DNA of 64,000 nt from Streptomyces sp. Ru73 (GTDB lineage Bacteria > Actinomycetota > Actinomycetes > Streptomycetales > Streptomycetaceae): contig NZ_PQSQ01000014.1 in assembly GCF_002920575.1 (NCBI RefSeq), positions 1 to 64,000 of the forward strand. Direction: 5' to 3'. Below are positions 1 to 12,682 of the stretch, one piece after another. The position numbers and the translations under genes are program-made. Under the pieces are notes generated by a model. It was not told the origin of the DNA. It saw only the letters and a program-made list of their open reading frames with translations, and did no database searches. The number at the start of each line of letters is the position of its first letter. The stretch's first letter is position 1.

Positions 1-28
1 TGGGCCGGGAATCGCATTTCCCGGCCCA
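1..28. terminator. Intrinsic terminator-like hairpin at the window edge
   Basis: A 10-bp perfect inverted repeat (arms 1-10 and 19-28, TGGGCCGGGA and its complement) with an 8-nt loop is followed by a short T-rich run. It probably ends a gene lying left of the window. The direction cannot be decided from here. Confidence 0.6.
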
Positions 29-195
29 CCATTTTCCGTCACCGGACCGCCCGTATGCACTTGCGGCCGAGGGGGTATCGACCCACACAGCGTCCGCGGG
101 TAAACTCCCCCGCAGCGCCGCCGGTAATTCCGTCGGCGCGCCGAGGGCCTTTGCAGCCCGAGACGAAAGAATTGTTGCAGGGAGGTGACGTGTTG

Positions 196-303
196 ATGAA
201 GCCGCGGCAGAAGCCTGCCCAGCGCCGGGCCCAGTGCCTGACGGAGCGGCGCCACGTCGACCTCGTCAGGGTCTCCAGCGCCCTGTGTCGCCGCTCGGCC
301 TGA
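196..303 (+). CDS. Putative HVDL-type cis-regulatory leader peptide upstream of the sulfone operon
   Basis: This is a 35-residue peptide starting at ATG 196, seven nucleotides after a strong GGGAGGTGA ribosome-binding site. The core RRHVDLVRVSSALCRR matches the 'putative leader peptide' family common in Streptomyces upstream of sulfur-assimilation and cysteine genes (HVDLxRVxSALC). It has Cys at residues 14 and 31 and is rich in Arg. It ends 285 nt before sfnG on the same strand, so the inference is attenuation of the downstream operon by ribosome stalling at Cys codons when cysteine is scarce. No competing terminator and antiterminator folds were proven by eye. Confidence 0.75.
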   Translation: MKPRQKPAQRRAQCLTERRHVDLVRVSSALCRRSA

Positions 304-349
304 GCGCCTTCCCCCCGCCACGGACGTCCACCGGTCCGGTAATTCCGCG

Positions 350-409
350 TACGCGCGGGTCTCGTACGCGCGGGTCTCGTACGCGCGGGTCTCGTACGCG
401 TACGTCTCG
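350..409. repeat. Four tandem copies of a 15-bp unit in the leader region
   Basis: The unit TACGCGCGGGTCTCG occurs at 350-364, 365-379 and 380-394, followed by a degenerate copy at 395-409. It lies between the leader peptide and sfnG. TCCGGT at 335-340 and ACCGGA at 410-415 could close a long stem around it. It may be part of the attenuator or an unstable minisatellite. Confidence 0.8.
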
Positions 410-588
410 ACCGGATGACGACTCATTCCGCCCGCATCCCGGGCGTGTCATTTCCCGCTGCCCGCGCGCATTTCGCGTGCCGGAAATCCTGCGGCGATTT
501 CGCCTGCCCGGACGGGAAATTCCCGCGAATCCTCGCCCACTCCTCTCTCGATTCCCCCCTGCCCTTTTCCACCCTCCGGAGTTCTTCC

Positions 589-1728
589 ATGTCCGCAACC
601 GATCACGTTCCGCAGCCCGCCGGCGGCCCGGCGCGGTTCGCCTACTGGGTGCCCAACGTCAGCGGCGGCCTGGTCACCAGCACCATCGAGCAGCGCACCG
701 ACTGGGGCTACGAGTACAACCGCAAGCTCGCCCGGCTCGCCGAGGACAACGGCTTCGAGTACGCGCTCAGCCAGGTCCGCTACATGGCCAGCTACGGCGC
801 CGAGAACCAGCACGAGTCCACCTCGTTCAGCCTGGCGCTGCTGCTCGCCACCGAGCGCCTGAAGGTCATCGCCGCGGTGCACCCGGGGCTGTGGCACCCC
901 GGCGTGCTCGCCAAGTTCGGGGCCACCGCCGACCACCTCTCCGGCGGCCGGTTCGCCGTCAACGTCGTCAGCGGCTGGTTCAAGCAGGAGTTCACCGCGC
1001 TCGGCGAGCCCTGGCTGGAGCACGACGAGCGGTACCGGCGCGCGGAGGAGTTCATCCGGGCCCTCCGTGCGGTGTGGACCGAGGACCACGCCGAACTGGC
1101 CGGGGACTTCTACCGGATCCGGGACTTCTCGCTGAAGCCGAAGCCGCTGAACAGCCCGGACCGCCCGCACCCGGAGATCTTCCAGGGCGGCAACTCCACC
1201 GCGGCCCGTGCCATGGCCGGCCGGGTCTCCGACTGGTACTTCAGCAACGGCAAGGACTTCGACGGGGTCACCGAGCAGCTCACCGACGTCCGTGCGGCCG
1301 CCGCGGCCGCCGGCCGTACGGCCCCGAAATTCGGCCTGAACGGCTTCCTGATCGCCCGGGACACCGAGAAGGAGGCCCGGGAGGTCCTGCGCGAGATCGT
1401 CGCCAAGGCGGACAGTGAGGCGGTTCGCGGCTTCGGCCGGGCGGTCCAGCAGGCGGGCAGCTCCACCGCCGACGGCAAGGGCATGTGGCAGGACTCCTCG
1501 TTCGAGGACCTCGTCCAGTACAACGACGGGTTCCGTACGGGGCTGATCGGCACCCCGGAGCAGATCGCCGAGCGCATCGTGGCCTACAAGCGGCTCGGCG
1601 TCGACCTCTTCCTGCTCGGCTTCCTGCACTACCTGGAGGAGGTCGAGTACTTCGGCGAGCGGGTGCTGCCGCTCGTGCGCGAACTGGAAGCCCAGGACGA
1701 GAACCTCACCGAAGGAGCACTGGTATGA
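589..1728 (+). CDS. sfnG: Dimethylsulfone monooxygenase SfnG (FMNH2-dependent)
   Basis: A 379-residue luciferase-like (LLM class) flavin monooxygenase expected to oxidise dimethylsulfone to methanesulfinate with FMNH2 and O2. Start ATG 589 follows GGAG at 578-581. The N-terminus FAYWVPNVSGGLV, the block IAAVHPGLWHP, the segment GGRFAVNVVSGWFKQEF and EIFQGGNS are the conserved landmarks of SfnG as I know the family. A longer reading frame extends to 415, but its extra residues do not look like this family. The stop overlaps the next start by four bases (ATGA), so it heads a translationally coupled pair. The reductase encoded at 3162 would supply FMNH2. The specific SfnG call rests on family memory rather than an alignment. 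Confidence 0.9.
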   Translation: MSATDHVPQPAGGPARFAYWVPNVSGGLVTSTIEQRTDWGYEYNRKLARLAEDNGFEYALSQVRYMASYGAENQHESTSFSLALLLATERLKVIAAVHPGLWHPGVLAKFGATADHLSGGRFAVNVVSGWFKQEFTALGEPWLEHDERYRRAEEFIRALRAVWTEDHAELAGDFYRIRDFSLKPKPLNSPDRPHPEIFQGGNSTAARAMAGRVSDWYFSNGKDFDGVTEQLTDVRAAAAAAGRTAPKFGLNGFLIARDTEKEAREVLREIVAKADSEAVRGFGRAVQQAGSSTADGKGMWQDSSFEDLVQYNDGFRTGLIGTPEQIAERIVAYKRLGVDLFLLGFLHYLEEVEYFGERVLPLVRELEAQDENLTEGALV

Positions 1729-2963
1729 GCACCGCCGCACACACCGACTGGCAGCACCGCCCCGCCCCGGCCACCCCCGGGGCGTGGATCGACCGTGCCG
1801 CCGAGGTCGCCGCCGTCCTCGCGACGGACGCCGCGGCCCGGGACCGGGCCGGCGCCACCCCGTACGACGAGGTCCAGCTGCTCAAGGACTCCGGGCTGGT
1901 CACCCTGCTGGGTCCCGTGGAGCACGGCGGGGGCGGCCAGGACTGGCCGACCGCGTACCGGGTGATCCGCGAGGTCGCCAAGGCCGACGGCTCGATCGGC
2001 CAGCTGCTCGGCTACCACTACCTGTGGAACTGGGCCGCCCGGCTGGTCGGCACCCGGGAGCAGTGGGAGCACGTGGAGGCGGAGGCAGCGCGCCACCGCT
2101 GGTTCTTCGGGGGCGCCGTCAACCCCCGCGACAACGACGTCGTCGTACGGGACGAGGGTGAGACGCTCACCTTCACCGGCCGCAAGTCCTTCTCCACGGG
2201 CAGCAAGGTCTCCGACGTCACCGTGCTGGAGGGCGTCCTGGAGGGCAGCGTCGGACCGGACAACCCGGAGGGCGACCATGTCTTCGCCATCGTGCCGTCC
2301 GACAGCGCGGGCCTCACCTTCCACGACGACTGGGACAACATCGGGCAGCGGCTCACCGAGAGCGGCAGCGTGACGATCGACGAGGTGCGCGTCCCGTGGA
2401 GCGCCGCGGCCGGTTACGTCGACAAGTCGTTCCAGCGACGTGTCTACAACACGCTCAACGTGCCCACCATTCAGCTGGTGTTCGCGCACTTCTACCTGGG
2501 GATCGCGGCCGGCGCCCTGGAGACGGCGCGGACCTACACCCGTACCAAGTCGCGCTCGTGGCTGCACGGCGGGCACGAGCGGGCCGTCGACGAGCCGTAC
2601 GTGATCGACACCTACGGCGACCTGACGGCGAAGCTGTGGGCGGCCGAGGCGCTGGCCGACCGGGTGGCCGAGGAGGGCTGGGAGCTGCATCAGGACCCCG
2701 ACGCGGTGACCGAGCAGGCCCGCGGCGAGCACGAGGTGCGGGTCGCAGCCGTCAAGGCACGGGCCACGGACGTGGCCCTGGAGACGGCGAACCGGATCTT
2801 CGAGGTCACCGGTGCCCGGTCCACCGCCACCGCCGAGGGCCTGGACCGCTTCTGGCGCAACATCCGTACCCACACCCTGCACGACCCCGTCGCCTACAAG
2901 CGCCGCGAGGTCGGCCGCTTCGTGCTCACGGGTGAGCTGCCGCAGCCCACCTGGTACTCGTAG
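1725..2963 (+). CDS. DszC/SfnC-like flavin monooxygenase of the acyl-CoA dehydrogenase fold
   Basis: A 412-residue protein of the acyl-CoA-dehydrogenase-like flavin monooxygenase group (DszC, SfnC, SfnB). Landmarks are GPVEHGGGGQDWPTAYRVI near residue 65, GRKSFSTGS in the flavin-binding middle domain, and the C-terminal block [22 protein letters not shown], where the HTLHDP signature replaces the thioester-dehydrogenase ending. It starts at ATG 1725 inside the stop codon of sfnG. Such enzymes use reduced flavin to oxygenate sulfur compounds; the substrate here is not known. A hairpin at 2985-3026 follows, so it may end the first transcript segment. Confidence 0.8.
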   Translation: MSTAAHTDWQHRPAPATPGAWIDRAAEVAAVLATDAAARDRAGATPYDEVQLLKDSGLVTLLGPVEHGGGGQDWPTAYRVIREVAKADGSIGQLLGYHYLWNWAARLVGTREQWEHVEAEAARHRWFFGGAVNPRDNDVVVRDEGETLTFTGRKSFSTGSKVSDVTVLEGVLEGSVGPDNPEGDHVFAIVPSDSAGLTFHDDWDNIGQRLTESGSVTIDEVRVPWSAAAGYVDKSFQRRVYNTLNVPTIQLVFAHFYLGIAAGALETARTYTRTKSRSWLHGGHERAVDEPYVIDTYGDLTAKLWAAEALADRVAEEGWELHQDPDAVTEQARGEHEVRVAAVKARATDVALETANRIFEVTGARSTATAEGLDRFWRNIRTHTLHDPVAYKRREVGRFVLTGELPQPTWYS

Positions 2964-2984
2964 GACCGCCCGCCCCTCGTAGTG

Positions 2985-3026
2985 CGGAGGCGCGGGCCCC
3001 CTCAGGCACACGGGCCCGCGCCTCCG
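2985..3026 (+). terminator. Strong hairpin inside the sulfone gene set
   Basis: Perfect 15-bp arms at 2985-2999 and 3012-3026 flank a 12-nt loop, with no long T tract. It sits 22 nt after the stop of the DszC-like gene and before the FMN reductase. It could terminate, partially terminate, or stabilise the 3' end of an upstream segment of the operon. Confidence 0.65.
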
Positions 3027-3161
3027 TAGGGCCGCGTTCCCGCGGCATCCGTAGCACCGCGTCCGCGCGCCCCCCGTCACCACGCACCGTCTCCGTTGGC
3101 GCGACCACAGATCCGCACGACACACAGACCCGCACGACCACACACCCCGAGGTGAAGTTCC

Positions 3162-3709
3162 ATGGCCACCGTGCTGTCCCTCTCCGGCAGCCCCTCCCCC
3201 ACCTCCCGTACGGCGCGCCTGCTGCGCCACCTGGACGCCGCGCTCGTCGCCCAGGGACACGAAGTGATCCCGCTGGACGTACGGACGCTGCCCGCCGAGG
3301 CCCTGCTGGGCGCGGACTTCGCCCACCCGGCGATCGTCCGGGCGACCCGCCTCGTCGAGCAGGCCGACGGCATCGTCATCGGCACGCCCGTCTACAAGGC
3401 GGCCTACTCCGGCCTCCTGAAGTCCTTCCTCGACCTGCTGCCCCAGTACGCGCTGGCCGGGAAAACCGTGCTGCCGCTGGCCACGGGAGGCTCCACCGCG
3501 CACGTCCTGGCCATCGACTACGCGCTGCGGCCCGTGCTGTCCTCGATGGGCGCCGCGCACATCGTGCAGGGCTGGTTCGTCCTCGACCGTGACATCACCG
3601 CGCAGGACGGCGGCGGGGTCCACGTGGCACCGCAGACGCGTGAGGCGCTGGACGGCGTGCTCGGCCAGTTCGCGGCCGCGCTGGACCGCGCGCCCCTGCG
3701 GGTGGCGGC

Positions 3710-3713
<4 letters not shown>
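3162..3713 (+). CDS. NADPH-dependent FMN reductase, SsuE/MsuE type
   Basis: A 183-residue flavodoxin-like FMN reductase that would deliver FMNH2 to the two-component monooxygenases around it. It starts at ATG 3162 after GAGGTGAAG. The N-terminal phosphate-binding loop LSLSGSPSPTSRTARLL and the central GIVIGTPVYKAAYSGLLKSFLDLLP are the conserved SsuE/MsuE landmarks. Its stop overlaps the start of the sfnB-like gene by four bases, consistent with joint translation. It is the only flavin reductase in this gene set. Confidence 0.88.
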
Positions 3714-7923
<4,210 letters not shown>

Positions 7924-7936
7924 CAGGCTTCTCGGT

Positions 7937-8863
7937 ATGAGCACTGCCAGCACCACCTCCCCCTTCGCAGCCGCCCTGGCCCGCGGCCCCGTCGCCCTCG
8001 ACGGCGGACTCTCCAACCAGCTGGAGTCGGCCGGGCACGACCTCAGTGACGAGCTGTGGTCGGCCCGGCTGCTCGCCGAACAGCCCGAGGCGATCACCGC
8101 GGCGCACCAGGCGTACTACGAGGCGGGCGCGCAGGTCGCGATCACCTCCAGCTACCAGGCCACCTTCGAGGGCTTCGCACGGCGCGGCATCGGCCACGAA
8201 GCGGCGGCCGGGCTGCTGCGCCGCAGTGTGGAGCTGGCGCGGGAGGCCGCCCGCCGCGCCACGAAGGGCGGCGTTCCCGGGCCCCTGTACGTGGCGGCCT
8301 CCGCGGGCCCGTACGGGGCGATGCTCGCGGACGGCTCGGAGTACCGCGGCCGGTACGGGCTGAGCGTCGACGAGCTGGAGCGGTTCCACCGGCCGCGGCT
8401 GGAGGTGCTGGCGTCCGCCGAGCCGGACGTGCTCGCGCTGGAGACGGTGCCGGACGCCGACGAGGGCCGGGCGCTGGTGCGCGCCGTGCGCGGCCTCGGC
8501 GTGCCCGCCTGGCTGTCGTACAGCGTCGCTGACGGCCGGACGCGGGCCGGGCAGCCGCTGGAGGACGCGTTCGCACTCGCCGCCGAGGTGCCGGAGATCG
8601 TGGCCGTGGGCGTCAACTGCTGCGTGCCGGAGGACGCGGACGCTGCGGTGGAGGTGGCGGCCCGGGCGACCGGCAAGCCCGTCGTCGTCTACCCCAACAG
8701 CGGTGAGCAGTGGGACGCGCAGGCGCGTGCGTGGCGCGGACGGGCGACGTTCACGACGGAGCGGGTGGCGGCCTGGAGGGCGGGCGGCGCGCGCCTCATC
8801 GGTGGCTGCTGCCGCGTGGGGCCCGATGCCGTCTCGGCCCTCGCCGGCCTCCTCGCGCACTGA
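7937..8863 (+). CDS. mmuM: Homocysteine S-methyltransferase (MmuM type)
   Basis: A 308-residue single-domain zinc enzyme that would methylate homocysteine with S-methylmethionine to give methionine. The start VALDGGLSNQLE, ITSSYQATFEGF, DVLALETVPDADEG, and the zinc-ligand blocks GVNCC and LIGGCC near the C-terminus are diagnostic. It begins 13 nt after lacZ on the same strand and may be cotranscribed with it, although the functions are unrelated. It fits the sulfur theme of the first 5 kb. A hairpin follows at 8882-8908. Confidence 0.9.
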   Translation: MSTASTTSPFAAALARGPVALDGGLSNQLESAGHDLSDELWSARLLAEQPEAITAAHQAYYEAGAQVAITSSYQATFEGFARRGIGHEAAAGLLRRSVELAREAARRATKGGVPGPLYVAASAGPYGAMLADGSEYRGRYGLSVDELERFHRPRLEVLASAEPDVLALETVPDADEGRALVRAVRGLGVPAWLSYSVADGRTRAGQPLEDAFALAAEVPEIVAVGVNCCVPEDADAAVEVAARATGKPVVVYPNSGEQWDAQARAWRGRATFTTERVAAWRAGGARLIGGCCRVGPDAVSALAGLLAH

Positions 8864-8881
8864 CGCACCCTTGAGGCACCG

Positions 8882-8908
8882 CGGCCCCGCCCGTACGTGG
8901 CGGGGCCG
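8882..8908 (+). terminator. Rho-independent terminator after mmuM
   Basis: Perfect 10-bp GC-rich arms at 8882-8891 and 8899-8908 with a 7-nt loop, followed by TTCCC. It lies 18 nt after the mmuM stop. Confidence 0.75.
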
Positions 8909-9046
8909 TTCCCGTGCCTGCCGGACCAAGGTCGTTATGCAGACGCAACCCTCACGGCGGAGACACCGGACACGGCCGATGGCAGGATTCAGCGCAACTC
9001 GCCGTCAGCAGCCCGCTGTTGATCTTCACACTTCCCTGGAGGACCG

Positions 9047-9844
9047 GTGTCAGCTCGCTCGTCGCTGCCTGTCATAGCCGTCGTCGCGGCCGTCGCCCTG
9101 GCGACCGGCTGCACCAGCACGAAGTCCGAGGGGAAGCAGGGAGCCGGGTTGCAGCTGGTGTCCAAGGGGACGCTGAAGACCTGCACCCACCTGCCGTACG
9201 CGCCCTTCCAGGTGAAGAAGGGCGAGAAGATCGTCGGATTCGATGTGGATCTGGTCGACCTGGTGGCCAAGGACATGAAGGTCAAGCAGGAGATCGTCAA
9301 CACGCCCTTCGAGGGCATCGAGACCGGCCAGGACTTCAACATTCGCAAGTGCGACCTGGCCGCGGCGGGCATGACGATCACTCCCGAGCGCAAGAAGGTC
9401 ATGGACTTCTCGGACCCGTACTTCAACGCCACCCAGGCGCTGATCACCAAGAAGGGCGCGCCCTACAAGAAGATCTCCGACCTCAAGGGCAAGAAGCTCG
9501 GCTACCAGAAGGCCACCACCGGCGGCATCTACGCCAAGAAGCACGCGGGCAAGGACGTCGACCTCGTGGAGTACGAGGACCTCGGGCTGCTGCTCACCGC
9601 GGTGAAGACCGGCAAGGTGGACGCCGGCATCAACGACAACGGGGTGCTGTTCGACTACGTGAAGTCCAACCCCGACACCCAGGTCACCGCGGAGTTCGAC
9701 ACGGGCGAGCACTACGGGATCGGCGTGCGCAAGGGCAATGAGGCGCTGCTCGAGAAGATCAACGCCTCCCTGAAGAAGGCCCGGTCGGACGGCAGTTACG
9801 ACCGGATCTACAAGAAGTGGTTCGGCACCACTCCGCAGAGCTGA
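9047..9844 (+). CDS. Polar amino-acid ABC transporter substrate-binding lipoprotein
   Basis: A 265-residue family-3 solute-binding protein. It starts at GTG 9047 after CTGGAGGA. Residues 1-22 form a lipoprotein signal ending in the lipobox LATGC. The mature part begins [15 protein letters not shown] and contains [36 protein letters not shown] and a C-terminal [10 protein letters not shown], the normal order of a cystine/glutamate/glutamine-type binding protein. It forms a three-gene transporter with the permease at 9878 and the ATPase at 10669. Ligand not determinable; proximity to sulfur genes makes cystine or methionine one option among several. Confidence 0.9.
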   Translation: MSARSSLPVIAVVAAVALATGCTSTKSEGKQGAGLQLVSKGTLKTCTHLPYAPFQVKKGEKIVGFDVDLVDLVAKDMKVKQEIVNTPFEGIETGQDFNIRKCDLAAAGMTITPERKKVMDFSDPYFNATQALITKKGAPYKKISDLKGKKLGYQKATTGGIYAKKHAGKDVDLVEYEDLGLLLTAVKTGKVDAGINDNGVLFDYVKSNPDTQVTAEFDTGEHYGIGVRKGNEALLEKINASLKKARSDGSYDRIYKKWFGTTPQS

Positions 9845-9877
9845 TCCGCGCCGCCCGTCCCGAGGAGCTCTACAGGC

Positions 9878-10663
9878 ATGTCCCTGTCCAAACGGCAGCG
9901 GACCCGCGCGGTCCGCGGGTCGCAGTACGCACTCCTGGTCCTCGCAGTGGCCGTCCTCGCGGTGGTCGCCGACTGGGGACAGCTGCGCCGGGCCTTCTTC
10001 GACGTCAGCATCGTCCGGGACCTGTTCCCCGACATCCTCACCACCGCACTGGTCAACACCGTTCTCTACACCCTGCTCGGCTTCGGGTTCGGGCTGGTGC
10101 TCGGGCTGATCCTGGCGCTCATGCGGCTCTCCTCCGTGCCGCCGTACCGCTGGATCGCCGTCACGTACATCGAGTTCTTCCGCGGTGTGCCCGCCCTTCT
10201 GGTCTTCATCGCGCTGGGCTTCGGTGTGCCGCTCGCCTTCGAAGTGGCGCTGGACCAGTACGTCACCGTCATGCTGTCCCTCGGACTGGTCGGCGCCGCC
10301 TACATGGCGGAGACCATCAGGGCGGGCATCCGCGCGGTGCCCAAGGGGCAGACGGAGGCGGCCCGCTCGCTCGGCATGTCGCACGGCCGGGCCATGGTCT
10401 CCATCGTCATCCCGCAGGCGTTCCGCATCGTCCTGCCGCCGCTCACCAACGAGCTGATCCTGCTCACCAAGGACTCCTCGCTGGTGTACCTCCTGGGGCT
10501 TTCGATCGGCCAGTACGAGCTGGCCAACTTCGGCCGGGACGCGCTCAACCAGTACAAGAGCCTCACGCCCATCCTGGTGGCGGGGCTGCTCTACCTCGTG
10601 ATCACCCTCCCGCTCGGCCATCTGGTGCGGCGGCTGGAGGCCCGTACGGCGAAGGCCAGGTGA
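9878..10663 (+). CDS. Amino-acid ABC transporter permease (HisM/GlnP type)
   Basis: A 261-residue inner-membrane permease with about five hydrophobic segments, beginning [15 protein letters not shown] near residue 26. The EAA loop that contacts the ATPase is visible as [19 protein letters not shown] followed by [17 protein letters not shown] 9878 follows GAGGAG. It lies 33 nt after the binding-protein gene, and the ATPase gene starts 5 nt beyond its stop, so all three are one operon. A single permease gene implies a homodimeric channel. Confidence 0.9.
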   Translation: MSLSKRQRTRAVRGSQYALLVLAVAVLAVVADWGQLRRAFFDVSIVRDLFPDILTTALVNTVLYTLLGFGFGLVLGLILALMRLSSVPPYRWIAVTYIEFFRGVPALLVFIALGFGVPLAFEVALDQYVTVMLSLGLVGAAYMAETIRAGIRAVPKGQTEAARSLGMSHGRAMVSIVIPQAFRIVLPPLTNELILLTKDSSLVYLLGLSIGQYELANFGRDALNQYKSLTPILVAGLLYLVITLPLGHLVRRLEARTAKAR

Positions 10664-10668
10664 CCGGC

Positions 10669-11505
10669 ATGACGACCGACAGCACCACCGCGGGCGAGGC
10701 GCCGGCGGGCGCGACCGCCATCGAGGTGTCCGCGCTGCACAAGTCCTTCGGCGACCTCGAAGTGCTCAAGGGCATCGACTTCACGGTGCGGCGCGGCGAG
10801 GTGGTGTGCGTCATCGGGCCCTCGGGGTCGGGCAAGTCGACACTCCTGCGCTGCGTAAACCTGCTGGAGGAGCCCACCTCGGGCCGGGTCACGGTGGCCG
10901 GTACCGAGGTCACCGACCCGGATGTGGACATCGACCGGGTACGGCGCCGGATCGGGATGGTCTTCCAGTCCTTCAACCTCTTCCCGCACCTGACCGCGCT
11001 GGAGAACCTCACGATCGCGCAGCGCCGGGTGCTGCGCCGCGAGAAGTCCGAGGCGGAGCGGATCGCGCGGGCCAACCTGGCGCGCGTCGGGCTGAGCGAC
11101 AAGGAGCGCTCCTACCCTGCGCAGCTCTCCGGGGGCCAGCAGCAGCGGGTGGCGATCGCCCGCGCGCTCTCGATGGACCCGGAGCTGATGCTCTTCGACG
11201 AGCCGACCTCCGCGCTCGACCCGGAGCTGGTCGGTGACGTGCTCGCCGTCATGCGGTCGCTCGCCGACGAGGGCATGACCATGCTCGTCGTCACCCATGA
11301 GATGAGCTTCGCGCGGGAGGTCGCCGACCGGGTGGTCTTCATGGACGGCGGGGTGATCGTCGAGCAGGGGCCGCCCGACCGGGTGGTGGGCTCCCCACAG
11401 CACGAGCGGACCCGTACCTTCCTGGCCCGGGTGCTGGATCCGGCGGCGGCCGAGGTCGGCGAGGTGGCCGACAGCGGCCCGGAGGGCAAGCGCGTGGGCC
11501 AGTGA
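10669..11505 (+). CDS. Amino-acid ABC transporter ATP-binding protein (GlnQ type)
   Basis: A 278-residue ATPase with Walker [11 protein letters not shown]-loop [11 protein letters not shown], signature LSGGQQQR, Walker [15 protein letters not shown] and switch His in VVTHEM. ATG 10669 follows AGGTGA; an in-frame GTG at 10660 overlapping the permease stop is the alternative. The sequence past residue 255 is a short acidic tail without known function. It energises the importer encoded at 9047-10663. Confidence 0.92.
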   Translation: MTTDSTTAGEAPAGATAIEVSALHKSFGDLEVLKGIDFTVRRGEVVCVIGPSGSGKSTLLRCVNLLEEPTSGRVTVAGTEVTDPDVDIDRVRRRIGMVFQSFNLFPHLTALENLTIAQRRVLRREKSEAERIARANLARVGLSDKERSYPAQLSGGQQQRVAIARALSMDPELMLFDEPTSALDPELVGDVLAVMRSLADEGMTMLVVTHEMSFAREVADRVVFMDGGVIVEQGPPDRVVGSPQHERTRTFLARVLDPAAAEVGEVADSGPEGKRVGQ

Positions 11506-11539
11506 GCCACGTGGGCGCCCGGAGGCGGGCAGCCGGCCG

Positions 11540-11608
11540 GTGAGCGGTGCGGGCGGGTGGTGTGCGCGGACGCTCGCCGCCCGCCCCGTGGTCGCACCGG
11601 CCGCTCAC
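11540..11608 (+). terminator. Imperfect long hairpin after the amino-acid importer operon
   Basis: GTGAGCGG at 11540-11547 pairs with CCGCTCAC at 11601-11608, with further pairing of the GC-rich interior across bulges. It is placed where the operon should end and just before the esterase gene. Confidence 0.45.
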
Positions 11609-11658
11609 GGGGCATGGTGTCCGGTGATCGGATTTCCCCGAGCCTCAGGAGCCCGCCG

Positions 11659-12624
11659 GTGTTCGTCGACATGCCCCTCGAAGACCTGCGTACCTACCGT
11701 CCCGAACGGCCCGAGCCGGCCGGTTTTGACGCCTTCTGGCAGCGCACCCTCAAGGAGACGCGCGCCTTCCCCCTCGATGCGCGGTTCACCGCCGTCGATA
11801 TGGGCCTGGACCTGTTCGACACCTACGACCTGGAGTTCTCCGGGTTCGGCGGACACCGCATCCGCGGCTGGTTCCTCGCGCCGCGCGGTGCGGGCCGGCC
11901 GCTCCCGTGTGTCGTGCGCTATCTGGGCTACGGGGGCGGGCGCAGCCTGCCGCACGACTGGCTGCTGTGGCCGGCGGCCGGGTACGCCACCCTCGTGATG
12001 GACCCGCGCGGCCAGACGGGCCCCAACCGGCCCGGTGACACGCCCGATCCGGTGGGCTCCGCCAATCCGTCCGTCGGCGGGATGATGACGCGCGGGGTGC
12101 TCGACCCCGACGAGTACTACTTCCGGCGGCTGTACGCGGACGCCGTACGGGCCGTGGAGGCGGCGCGCGAGCACGCGGCGGTGGACCCGGACCGGATCGT
12201 CGTGGAGGGCAACAGCCAGGGCGGCGCACAGGCGCTGGCCGTGGCGGGGCTGGTGCAGGGGCTCGCGGCCGCGCTCGTGCGGGTGCCGTTCATGGCCCAC
12301 ATCCGGCGCGCCGTGGAGGTCGCCGAGGACGGCCCGTACACCGAACTGGCCGCGTACTTCGCCGGGGAGCGGCTGCACATCGACACCGCGCTGGACACGC
12401 TGGACCACTTCGACGGGCTGAACTTCGCCGCGCGCGCGACGGTTCCCGCGCTCTTCGGGACGGGCCTGGCGGACACCATCACGCCGGCGTCCACCGGCTT
12501 CGCCGCGTACCACCACTACGCGGGCCCGAAGGACCTCCGGGTGTGGCGCTTCAACGGGCACGAGGGCGGCGGGGTGCACCATCAGGCGGACGAGGTCGTG
12601 TTCGTGCGGGAGCTGTTCGCATGA
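11659..12624 (+). CDS. Acetylxylan esterase / cephalosporin-C deacetylase family (CE7)
   Basis: A 321-residue alpha/beta hydrolase of carbohydrate-esterase family 7, which removes acetyl groups from xylo-oligosaccharides and related small acetylated substrates. The N-terminus VDMPLEDLRTYRPERPEPAGFDAFW is the family hallmark, which supports GTG 11659 (after CAGGAG) over the upstream ATG 11614. The catalytic triad is readable: Ser186 in GNSQGG, Asp272 in GLADTITP and His301 in NGHEGG. No signal peptide, so cytoplasmic as usual for CE7. It lies 58 nt upstream of a xylulokinase-type gene, suggesting shared pentose or hemicellulose metabolism. Confidence 0.88.
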   Translation: MFVDMPLEDLRTYRPERPEPAGFDAFWQRTLKETRAFPLDARFTAVDMGLDLFDTYDLEFSGFGGHRIRGWFLAPRGAGRPLPCVVRYLGYGGGRSLPHDWLLWPAAGYATLVMDPRGQTGPNRPGDTPDPVGSANPSVGGMMTRGVLDPDEYYFRRLYADAVRAVEAAREHAAVDPDRIVVEGNSQGGAQALAVAGLVQGLAAALVRVPFMAHIRRAVEVAEDGPYTELAAYFAGERLHIDTALDTLDHFDGLNFAARATVPALFGTGLADTITPASTGFAAYHHYAGPKDLRVWRFNGHEGGGVHHQADEVVFVRELFA

Positions 12625-12682
12625 GGCCGCGCGCGCAGGCCCAGGAGGCGACGGGTGCGCGGCACCTGAAGGAGGAGCGGCG

